A stretch of 64,000 nt of DNA from Clavelina lepadiformis (Eukaryota; Chordata; Ascidiacea; Aplousobranchia; Clavelinidae): NCBI RefSeq assembly GCF_947623445.1, contig NC_135241.1:25794501-25858500 (forward strand), written 5' to 3'. The notes under the pieces are model-generated. The model worked only from the letters and a program-made list of their open reading frames with translations. It was not told where the DNA came from and made no database searches. Position numbers and translations under genes: made by a program. Every line of letters begins with the position of its first letter. Position 1 is the stretch's first letter. Of the stretch, positions 37,656 to 47,800 are shown piece by piece.

Positions 37656-39011
37656 TCACAAGTTGTGTGCAATTGCTCGAAGATAACTTTTTATGTCCAT
37701 ATTTGTTGAGTCATAATTTTCAACTATGCTCCTCAGACGTTGGTTGACAGCGTCGTAGCGCTTCTTCCGTGGTGGGCCATCGATTCCAGCACTCAATTGT
37801 TCAATTAACAATTCGTTGGAACCTTGTTCCTGCTTAATTTTTTTGACGAGTCTGCGAAGCGTCGGATGGGATATTGAGACACGCTTGCTGAACGCATTGT
37901 GCCATCCTTCAATGCTATTATTCGTTCGTGGAAGGTCATCTTGAACCCGGTGGAAGACATTCCAACATCGGATAGGAAATAGAGGTTGACGACGATTCCT
38001 GCGACACAATCGTCCAATCCAAGTATTTTCAAAATAGTCAATGTATTCAGACAAGTGCTGCTCATCGTCGTCACTGAACGTGGCCAGGAAGTCCTCGAAC
38101 CGTTGTACAACGTCTTCAGGCGGAACGAATGCCAGTGCCTGGAAGCATTTTATGCGAAGGGCGTGCTCTGCATCTTCATTGAACCACCGCTGCAGAGAGA
38201 GAGCCTGAATTTTCCGGAAGCTACATTGGCCAAAATGGAAAAGGCAGCCGAGAATTTCTGCCCGAGGGAAGCTGGAAGAAAGAGCATTATATGCTGCCAT
38301 TTCAAAGTCTATTGTTACGGTTTCTGGGGCTATTCCTGGTCGCTGTTGTTCCAATAAACCAAAGATGCGATTGTACACAGCTTCAGATTTGTTCTCGGTA
38401 ACGGTGTATACGAGTGGCACCGTGCGATTTTCATCGACCAGCGCGTGTATCGTGTACAGCTGGTATCCAAGTGGGGCAACATCGAATGTACCGTCACAAA
38501 ACCAATTAGCGCATTTGTTCAGTATATCCAGATTCTTTTGAGACGCAAGCATATAGAATTCGTTCTCATCGTCTTCCTCGATAACGAAGGCTTCTCCCCT
38601 CGGTGTCACGCGGAGTTCATCCATCAAGCCGATTCCTTCTGGACATACGCGCTTTCGCTGTATCATCCGCTTTAATGATGTTGCTTTAGGGAGAGCACCA
38701 GCGGTGGCTAAGGATATATCCTGCGTTTCCCTCTGAATAATGTTTGAGGTACGTTCATCTGAATTGATTGCTCGATCTCGCATGCTGGCTTGTGCTCTTG
38801 CAACTATAACACGTGCAGGGTTTGGTGGATGACTGTGTTCAGATGGTGCTCTCTTGAGGCTGTCGTCCTCGGCTGTGGATAGACGGCTTTTGCATTTGAG
38901 GTAGTCCTCACATCTCCAGTAAGTTACGCCATTTGTTGTTTTGTCACGAACGTACAAGAAACCGTCCAAGGCCAACTTTCGTTTGCCTTTATCACTTAAA
39001 ATGAATTCCAT
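37656..39011 (-). CDS. MULE transposase with FLYWCH zinc finger (451 aa)
   Basis: The N-terminal region (residues about 10-60) is a FLYWCH-type zinc finger: LALDGFLYVRDKTTNG, YWRCEDYLKCKSR, then a HSHPPN pair. The MULE/DDE domain follows with FCDGTFDVAP (first Asp), TIDFEMAA (second Asp), LGCLFHFGQC (the C/H motif typical of MULEs) and RTNNSIEGWH (catalytic Glu). The frame is open throughout. Met46 of the longer frame (at 39009-39011, MEFILSDKGK) is the preferred start, because the upstream residues look like translated AT-rich DNA. Known members catalyse cut-and-paste transposition in the nucleus by binding the terminal repeats. All expected acidic residues are present, so this may be an active source copy. 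C-terminal end: YLRAIAHNL. Confidence 0.9.
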   Translation of the reverse strand: MEFILSDKGKRKLALDGFLYVRDKTTNGVTYWRCEDYLKCKSRLSTAEDDSLKRAPSEHSHPPNPARVIVARAQASMRDRAINSDERTSNIIQRETQDISLATAGALPKATSLKRMIQRKRVCPEGIGLMDELRVTPRGEAFVIEEDDENEFYMLASQKNLDILNKCANWFCDGTFDVAPLGYQLYTIHALVDENRTVPLVYTVTENKSEAVYNRIFGLLEQQRPGIAPETVTIDFEMAAYNALSSSFPRAEILGCLFHFGQCSFRKIQALSLQRWFNEDAEHALRIKCFQALAFVPPEDVVQRFEDFLATFSDDDEQHLSEYIDYFENTWIGRLCRRNRRQPLFPIRCWNVFHRVQDDLPRTNNSIEGWHNAFSKRVSISHPTLRRLVKKIKQEQGSNELLIEQLSAGIDGPPRKKRYDAVNQRLRSIVENYDSTNMDIKSYLRAIAHNL

Positions 39012-39386
39012 TTCGATATGTATACAATCGTTATTAACGTGGAAAAAATTACAAGAATTCTTAAGATGTCTAAAATCAAATAGTGTGGAAATGTAAGTAT
39101 ACACAATATGATCAAATAATGTAATTATAATAGTCATATAACTCATAAATAGGGCAACCAGTTTTTTGACCCAAAAATTTTTAACTTTGACCTTAAAATT
39201 TGCAAAGTTTGACCTTTATTTTGCAACTTGCCTCATTGACAACTTGATGCCTCATTAATTACCTGATGCCTCATTAATACTATAATTCACACTCACTTCA
39301 GTATATTACACCACATTGCTGCAATCTCAATCGTACCAATCACAAAAAGAGCAAAATATTTGTGTTCACACTTCAACAACACAGCA

Positions 39387-39640
39387 TTAAAGTGACACTT
39401 GATGCTGCTTGCTTTGTGAAAGTTTTTCAACATCTGGTGGCAAGTCATATGAAGCAAGAGCCAGAACATTTTCTAAATAGGCGTCGGAAATGCGTGATCT
39501 TAGCTTGCTTTTCGTGAATTTCATTGTTGAAAACATTTGTTCACATGTGTACGTGCTACCAAGCATCGAAGCCATTTATTTTGCGCTGTCGGTCAAGCTG
39601 GGATAAAGACCACTTTCAAGAAGCTACTTTGTGTAAAAGT
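39387..39640 (-). pseudogene. hAT transposase C-terminal fragment inside MULE 1
   Basis: The frame contains SMLGSTYTCEQMFSTMKF, then TKSKLRSRISDAYLENVLALA, matching the hAT dimerisation region of GTF2IRD2/ZBED-like transposases (F-G-S-T-Y-x-C-E-Q-x-F-S, K-S-x-L-R-S-R-L-x-D-x-x-L). A less open extension upstream reads SGLYPSLTDSAK. It lies between the MULE start codon and the right terminal array. Either the MULE captured a piece of hAT DNA, as Pack-MULEs do, or a hAT inserted and decayed there. No hAT ends are visible. Confidence 0.75.
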
Positions 39641-39964
39641 CAGACAGCGACATGCCCCTTGCTATTAAATTTTGCCTTCAATTCCTTACTCTTTGTATCT
39701 ATAATGACTAGTCTAGTCTACTGTACAGACAATCTCGTACTTAGTAATTCTCGTGCGTATTCTTGTGATATCTTATTAATATGTGGGCGGGCCGGCCGCC
39801 ATGCGAAATCGAACACTTTATGATACAAATATAAAATATAGATATAAAATATAAATCGTCAACTTTATGATATATACATCACAATTCATTAATGCACACC
39901 ATTACAAAGACCGCACATCACAATGGCTCATTGTTCCAATGTTTGAGAAACACGCTAAAATCTT

Positions 39965-40200
39965 GCTTGAACTGTCGGTTCGATAAAGTGTCGTTCGATC
40001 AACTGTCGTTTTGATTAACTGTCGGTTCGATAAAATGTCGTTCGATCAGCTGTCGTTTCGATAAAGTGTCTTTCGATCAACTGTCGGCTCGATTAACTGT
40101 CGTTCGATAAAGTGTCTTTCGATCAGCTGTCGTTTCGATCAGGTGTCGTTCGATAAAGTGTCTTTCGATAAAGTGTCTTTCGATAAGGTGTCGTAGTACC
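39965..40200 (-). repeat. MULE 1 right terminal tandem array
   Basis: Inverse of the left array: gttcgataaagtgtc, gttcgatcagctgtc and similar units in tandem, ending cgataaggtgtcgtagtacc at the insertion boundary. Confidence 0.88.
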
Positions 40201-40577
40201 ACGGAAACTACTGAAAATAATGTGGTACACTAAACAAAAATGCTAAACTGAAAACGTCTTGCTTGGAAACAAAATATTATTCTCTTAAATAGTAGGCCTA
40301 CTGTCTGCAGTACAGTAATGTGGTATTATAGTACAGCTGTATTACCCACCTTTGCTAATAAAGCAACAGGAAGACTATGTATGCTTATATGGCAAAATTC
40401 AAGTTTAGTAACGAGTCATATAGGGATGATACATTAACTATGAGGTCAGTCTTTAGAAAAACAATCTTCAACCTCATTCCACATCCTGCTCTGTAACAAG
40501 AATGACAACAGCCAACAAGTTGAAATCTGAAAAATTGGGTGTTTGTTGTAATATGCATCGAAAGTGTTAGCCTTGCC

Positions 40578-42316
40578 CATAGATATCGTATATAACACTA
40601 GATCGCTCAACTCGCCTCTGGATTTGAAGCCAAATTGAAACTTTGCGTATCCGCCATTAAGGAACCCAGTCAGTCAGTCAGTCGCAACAGTGGTGCTGAA
40701 TTGTGATGGAGTTATATCGACAATTGTCTTGTCTCTAGTACGGTATATTTGTAAAAATAGCCTAGTTCTAACGTTATACAGAACTTATACGGGCTAGGAC
40801 TCTTTATATATCGTAGGATGCGCCGATGCCGTATGTAGCCTGGACTACCGTATATTTTGAAAATTCATAGCTTTAGCACGATATTATTTTAGAGATAGAC
40901 TACTGGAATAATCAGAGATAGGCATTGATACAGTACCTTCGTACATTACTTTGTAATACCATGTTCCGAATCCCAGACAGGAATGTGTTACATTGTAAGC
41001 TATGCCGTCAATACCGGATTAATTTTTTCTTTTAGTCGTCTCAACAGCTAGGCTAGTCGCCATCGGTACTTTTATAGTGATAGTTTCAAGATTTTGAGAG
41101 ATTTATGCCTAGGCTAGTTTTGGTGCTATGCCAGTACTTTCAAAGTCAAAGTATTGACTGCACACATCTGGAAATATGTTCAGTTAACTGTAGTCTATAG
41201 GCCTAGTTTTCTATTGTGTCACACTTTAACTACAAATAAGAATCTGATTTGTTGGACCCTATTGTAAAACGTGTAAAATTTGGTAAAAAAGGACATAAAC
41301 ATTTGTGTTTTACATGTTTCATTTTTTCACCAAATTTATTTACATGTACAATTTTACAAAACAAAAGAGATAAAACAAAACCATTCACTAATCACTACTA
41401 CATACATTACTATGTCAATGACTGACATTTGAAATTAAACAGTAACGAGTCATCCACTTGTCATTACTGATGGCTGAATAGTACAAGTAAAAAAATAGCC
41501 ACAAGGAATTTTCCATGAATTGTTTAACGAAACAACCATTAGTACTAAAGCATCTTTTGCAACAGGTGAGGAATCATCTGCTGGCATTTCCACACCAATA
41601 TCAACAAAACCTCGGAAACGATGGCCATCCCAAGAAACATGCTTCTTAATGGCCATTTCATCCAGCATTAAAGCACAAATTACCTGCTTGTTTTTCTTCT
41701 TTTCTTCTTCAACTCTGGCTGAAAGTACTCTGAATGCAGGTTCTGTAAAACCAGGTTCAGCCGACACTTTGGTGTACCATTTTCTAATGGTTGATTGTGC
41801 TGGCAAAGCTAAGTTGAAGGTTTTTCTGACATACTCATATGCCTTGGAAGAGTAAAACTGCAGGGTTAGTGCAAATGCCTTCAACTCCGTGGATGACTTG
41901 CAACCTTTAGAGGAATGCAGTTGTTTTGCTGCTTTTTTCATGACATACAATGGCACACCTGTAAATGATGCCTTCAACACTTCTTCACAATTTGAAGATA
42001 GGAGTTGATTTTTATACAAACATTGAATTAAAGTTTTCATTGAAACTATTTTCTGTTTAAATCTGCGTGACTTTTGCTGACTGAGTTTTAAATTTTTTCG
42101 AATTGCTGCAATTTGTTTTCTTCGTGACTGGATTTTCGTATTCAATTTAGTGGGTGAATTGCTTATGCTGTATGTATGGTCAGACTTTACTTTATCCCAG
42201 GAGCTTCTTTTAACAAGGCAATCACTTGTTTTATCTTTACTACCGGAACTGCATTGTGACTGCAAACCAGTTTTCATATTTCGTGTATATGGTTTCTTCC
42301 TTTCATGACCAGCCTG
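40578..42316 (-). mobile_element. P-element-like transposon, 3' part with one terminal repeat
   Basis: It begins with catagatatcgtatataac; the 32-base start (40578-40609) is repeated base for base at 56955-56986. Eight bases before it read gccttgcc. P elements have inverted repeats of about 31 bp and 8-bp target duplications. The transposase exon runs from 42313 down to about 41450; 40610-41450 has no recognisable coding sequence, so the C-terminal part of the enzyme is lost. The opposite end appears to be at 56955 (see findings). Confidence 0.75.
41450..42313 (-). pseudogene. P-element/THAP9-like transposase, central part
   Basis: The exon probably starts at an acceptor (ctgcag before 42313) with AGHERKKPYTRNMKTG. 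A basic coiled region follows (residues about 35-80: LNTKIQSRRKQIAAIRKNLKLSQQ in two parts). The family region then has LKAFALTLQFYSSKAYEYVR, the LPAQSTIRKWYTKVSAEPGF stretch, and LMLDEMAIKKHVSWDG (first catalytic Asp). It goes on to FRGFVDIG and ALVLMVVSLNNSWKIP. This order is that of P-element and THAP9 transposases. After IPCGYFF the similarity stops, so the later catalytic residues and the C-terminal domain are gone. The THAP DNA-binding domain is not adjacent. A fitting one lies on the other strand at 57152-57789. Confidence 0.82.
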
Positions 42317-42579
42317 CAGTGAATCAATTCAAAGTTATACTGCCAGTATATATATTAGTATATTATATCAGTGCCTGTATAGGCCTACAACACCGATTAC
42401 ATTCAATTATTTTTGTTTAATGCGTTTGGTGCTTATATGTTTATTGAACTTTTACTGTGCATTTCGACCCTCGGGATGATTTGCAATTTTTTACCTGACC
42501 CTCAGATCAAATTGAATTTGAGATCCTTGTCTTAGAGCTAAACAACTTAACAAAGTTTTCATTAAAAATTTGTAAACAC

Positions 42580-43370
42580 AAACATATTTATTTAACTTGA
42601 AAATTTGTCATACGTTTTATTTAAAATCAACCTCCGGATCCGGACAACACTAAGTGCAATTGTGTACAGGAACATTTCTTCTTTTTATAATAAATCAACA
42701 TTGTTTAGAAGAAAATGCTTAATGAGTGCTTCTGTGCTTGTCCGGAATCGGCTTTTTTGCAAGAATATACGGGGTCTTAAGGAAAAGTGAAATACCTGGA
42801 TAGGACATAAAATCTTTGCTCTATTGGCGAAATTACTAAAGAGAAGCAATTGATCGAAAATTCCCGCATAAGGTTTTCTGGAATTTTGCTTATCATTTTG
42901 TCTTGTTCTAGTTCTAGGATAAAGTTTCTAACTTCAACAACAAGGAAACAAATTGCGTGCTTGATTTTACCATCAACGGAGCGTAGGCTATGCGGACTTC
43001 CGTCCTGTCCTTAAATATATTGAACAGATCTATCGCCGACACCTGGAGTGACCAAACCTCTTTGCAAGACACTTATAGAAATCGCTTTGATAAATCGGTT
43101 CGTAGCCGGGTTTAATTAAGACGCTGTGGCTGCGACCTTACGTACGTCAGCTCAGAATCACATTCATTGCACTTCTGAGTATGAGCATCTATCTGGTGAC
43201 GTAGTACAAACACGCACCACACAGACGGTGTCTTACGATTTAAGACTGGATGGATATCACTGGTGAGATTGCAACTCTTAGATGACGTATGTGTGAGGGT
43301 GACTAATGTATCTGTAATATTAACCGCGTATGTGGAAGACAAAGGATATATTACACGGAAGTTTTCAAAT
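42580..43370 (-). repeat. repeat block P, inverted copy
   Basis: Reverse complement of 26210-26820. It directly follows the P-element transposase exon. On the minus strand an open frame (43112-43342) reads ITDTLVTLTHTSSKSC and CVFVLRHQIDAHTQKCNECD, but the other copy is not open there, so I do not call a gene. Confidence 0.75.
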
Positions 43371-44839
43371 CAACTATCTCATAACTAAAACGCTTACTAG
43401 ATAAATGGCACAGCTTGCCATGTTACAAAACAGTTGAGAAAGAAAATGAAGATTACTTGATTAAATATTTGATTTAAAATTTTTGAAATTTGTAGGAAAT
43501 TTTGGATGACTTAAAAAGTTTTAAACCATTCTCTACTGCTAATGTTATAGATATTATATTACTGTATAGTCCATAATTGCCATAGAACAGAAGGCGTAGT
43601 TAGGTTGTTATTTTAGATCATTAATGTTTGGTTCAACCATTGATTTTTTAAGTGTTTTAGCACATTTAATGGCGAAATATTATGTCGTAATTTTCATTTC
43701 GTATAATTTTATGCCCAGAAAGGTTCAACCTAGGTCACATATGTTTGATCAACAGACAGCTTAGCATTTAAACTGAAAGTCATTTGCAGGAAGTTACTGG
43801 ATTCTAAATAAGCTGTAAATGTTGAGAATACAGAGCAGCTAAAAATTAAGAATGTGTTTCATTTAAAAAAATATATATGAAAGACAAAGAGCTTTATGGC
43901 GTTGCAGTTACTTTGATTGCTATGTTTTGTAAATAGGCAGTTTGCAGGATTTTTTTAGTACTAGTTTTAGTAGTACTGTACACCGTTAAATGGTAGTTAC
44001 AAAGCAATCTGAAGTGAAAATTTGTTGAAATAACTCACAAGTTCACAAGCTGCAGATACTTGTTGGTCTGCTCCTACGACATCGACAGCAAAAATTTCTA
44101 CTTTTGATTTCTCGGTGCACAATTATTTCTATTGTTAGTGCTGGTATTTACCACATGTCGTTTAACCCAAGATCTAAGCTTGATTGCGTCTAAATAACAT
44201 TGTAACCAGCAAGAATCGAAAGAGAATCAAAGAATCGAAGTCCAAATAATAATCGACCTGCGTCTTAACGGGTTGGGTCATGTTCCAGGTTTGATAACAA
44301 GTAAGTGATCTGAGAAATAAATTTTGAGACGTTTACATTCCTTATAAGAAAATTGAAAGCATAATATTGTACCAAAGTTTTGCAGCCAGCATGCTAGGTC
44401 GAAGATAGCTCATTTAAATGTAAAATATACCAAAACTTGAATTTTCATCACACAAAAACTTTTATTCAGAAAATTTCGGAAAAACCTTTACTTAAAATGT
44501 TCTGTAGCAATCAAAAAGTTAAGTAGGAAAAGAAAAATTTCAGCTTGATTAATGGTTATTGATTTTGCTCGTTTTACTTCATTGTTATCTGATAATTTTG
44601 TTGTCAATCCAGCATTTAAGATAATTGAATTGTTGTTTGACAGCAAGATGCTCTCGGATTTGTTCACGACATTCTAATTTTTACACATTTTCTTAGATCA
44701 AATGTTAGACCTACATGTACAAGTTCATTTTCATATACATTTATTAAGTTTTAATAACGAGTGACAAACTAAAAACTTGATATCTGCTTATTTTGAAAAA
44801 AATCTACTTTAGAGAAGTTGTCAATCAAAATAAGACGCC
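43371..44839. other. upstream region of gene R, no gene recognised
   Basis: AT-rich. Expected to contain the promoter of gene R. No recognisable frame or repeat. Confidence 0.4.
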
Positions 44840-47800
44840 ATGAGGTTTGGCTTGGATGTTCATTGTCTGCTGATATTTTATGGTATTTTATGATTTATAA
44901 ATTACTATTTTACTAATTGCGATAATATGGGGTCAATTGCACAATATAAGTGCCCTAGATTTTACCCCATCGACTTATCTTAGCTACTACTTACTTACCC
45001 CATACTACTTATCTCTATTTACAAATTACCTTTACTTACATTTTCAAAGTGGTGCTTAATTGCACTATCGTATATACATGGGAAGGTAGGAAAATTCTTA
45101 GCTGCACTTCAAGTTCTTACGTCGCTCGTTTGTTGTGGTTGACGGCGATAACTTCAATTATTGCCGCATTACTTTGTTGTCGGTCGTTCTACCTGCGCGT
45201 GTGTTGATCTCCATATTAAATCTTGTTGTTAGAGTTATTGAAGCGTTGAAAATAATTTCCATGCGAATTATCAGCGTTATATCTGAAACCATGAACCTGA
45301 AATTATGTCTGTCTGTTGTTGATCTTTAACTGAACTTATTAAATCATGGCTTCTCTCGTTCACATTCTGATTGGTCGTCGCTGGTCGATTATCGTGTAAC
45401 GCAGAACGCTTTAATTTAAAAGCTGACGTAATTTCTGTTACTTGTAACGGAGAATATTGGTCGGTGACGACTTTAATCAAACGTAACACTAGATTGTTTT
45501 TATTATGTCTATTGAGCAGTGTCGATTTTTCTCTCTGGAAAAAGGTTGGAAGAACAAAAAGAATCTTGTAGATTGATTGTTAGTAGATTGGTTGCCACTT
45601 TCCAAATTTATTCATTAATCACTATTTTTTTCACTACTTTCCACATTTATTCATTCCATCACAGCTTTGCACCCAACACTTCTTCCTTCAGGTTAATGAA
45701 AGTGTTTTAATGTATCTAGTAAAACTTGTGGTGCAATTCTTAGCTTTAGATTTAATCAATTAATAATTAACATTGTTGCTATTTACTTTCTTTGTTAAAC
45801 AGTAGACCTCGTTTAATACTGTCATCTTCAAATAATTTAAACTTACATTTGTTAATTGTATTGAAGAGCTCTCACAGGTTTTTTATTTCTGTGACGCCCA
45901 AATTTCGTCATTTTCACCACTTATTCCATCCAATGCACCACAAGCAATTGGCTCTGATGTTTACATCACTACAACTGTGACAGTAGCTACTTCAAGCAGT
46001 ACTCTTATATCAGCGTTATGGGGTTTTAATAACGTGAGTAATGCTGTCTTATGATTAAGTTAATTTGTATAAAATTGTCTACTTAAATCATCTTTGTAGG
46101 AAACAGTTGCAGCTGCTTCAGTTAATAGCACTGGAGGAACAAGTGTAACTTTGAATCCTGGTTCAATTTATGCAAGCAGGATAGATATCATGTAGGAATG
46201 ACATTTATCAAACTTTTAATAATTTACCAACTTACATTAGTAGCTTGTTGCAGAATAAATTATGAATGGTAAGTAGCAACGTATAAATAGTTTTAATTTG
46301 ACCAGCAGGATTAAGTTACAAGTTAATCATAAATTTGAGGAGTATTTTTAATGATTAGATATTTGTATTCCAATGTCATATTTCAGATAGGCTTAGGTAT
46401 TTTTAATGATAAAATATTATAGATATTTTATTCTAATACAAAGTTATGTTTTAATACCAAGTTATATTCTAACACAAAGTTATAATCTAATACAACAACA
46501 CACAAAGTTGTTGTTGCTTTTTATGTTTTTTTTCGGTTAACTTTAGCATAGAAACTCTTAATTGTATTTGTAGTACCGACCAATAGGTTAAAAGGCATAA
46601 AAATAACATTATGACAAAGCGTTTACGTCATCCAAACGCAGGAAATGTTTGGTCTCTACAAATATTTAAAAATTATACATTTGCTATCGTAACATTTGCT
46701 TGGTCTCTACAAATATTTAAAAATTATACATTTGCTATCGTAACATTTGCTAGAAACCAAATAAATAATTTAACGCTTTTTGTCTTTTTATTTTGCCTCT
46801 GTTTAAACATTTTAAGAAAGATTTTGCAATTCTTGACTTTATTGTGCAGTTCAAGAATATTTGATTGTACTCGTGACAAATCAATCAATAGCAAATATAA
46901 TTTTTCAGTTATTAAACCTCAGTTTTCTAAACAAAAGTATCAAAATAGACGATAATATTGCCAGAATTGTTAAAAAAATTAGTATAATTTAAATAAAGCA
47001 TGTACGGTAACCGATGTATAATTACATAAAATCAACATGAATTTTTATAAACGAAAATGGACAAATAGACTCACAGTACGTGACCTACATTACATTACTT
47101 GTAAAATATTACTTCTCTCGGTTCCCGGTTTAAATCTATTAACTGGTGTTAAAATCATTCCTTAATCCAATTTCAAAAGCAATTGGTAAATGTAAAATAT
47201 GCACAAATATGTTTCATAGAGTGACAAAGCTTTGTCTCAAAATATTCCAGTAAATTGCTCTAATTCTGCAGCGCAAAAACCCAATTTGTGTATTTTTAGT
47301 TCGGTTTCACCAACCGGGAATATGCCCCGTTGACGTCAATTTATTATAATTTAATAATTGATATTTAGAACCTTGTTTAGCTTGATATAAAGTCAATAAA
47401 AAGCAAAAGTGAGGCAGGAAAGTAAAAGTTTTTAAACAAGTTTTTGAAATACATTCACAAATGAAACGAAATGAAACACATTATAAAAGTGGTTTAGCAA
47501 GTGGTTCTGTTTTTGCAGTGTTGGTATCTTTGCTTCAGACCAGTTCACAACCACTCTGACCATACGAGAGTTACTTGCCAGTGAAGATGGTTCAACTGTT
47601 AGGATCTCATATATTGATGTGGTTAATGCTCCACTTCAGTTAAGTATACAAGGTATAATTGTTTTAAAAGAGATTGATATTCGCAAGTGTTTTATCATAA
47701 CAAGTAGATGTAGTAGAAACAAACAATTTCAATCAATTATTGTAAAATACCAAGCATATAGCTCACCCATGTATACGTTCTATCAGTGTTTCCACCCACG

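Larger units (their letters stand above)
36822..40200 (-). mobile_element. MULE transposon 1 (FLYWCH-MULE), apparently complete
   Basis: Flanked by the 9-bp duplication acggaaact (36813-36821 and 40201-40209). Terminal inverted regions of about 240 bp (36822-37060 and 39965-40200) consist of tandem gacactttatcgaa-like units. Between them lie an open transposase gene (minus) and a decayed hAT fragment. Length 3379 bp. The perfect flanking repeat and open gene point to a fairly recent insertion. It lies about 155 bp upstream of the start codon of gene B, so it may separate that gene from part of its promoter or supply new control sequence. Confidence 0.92.

Noticed and set aside
43112-43342. 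Minus-strand Cys-containing frame in block P
   Set aside because: The paralogous block at 26210-26480 is interrupted in this frame, so there is no sign of conserved coding.
45710-45760. Alternative signal peptide for gene R starting MYLVKLVVQFLAL
   Set aside because: No good donor in phase. The exon at 44840-44882 fits in phase, length and similarity to the signal exon of gene B.
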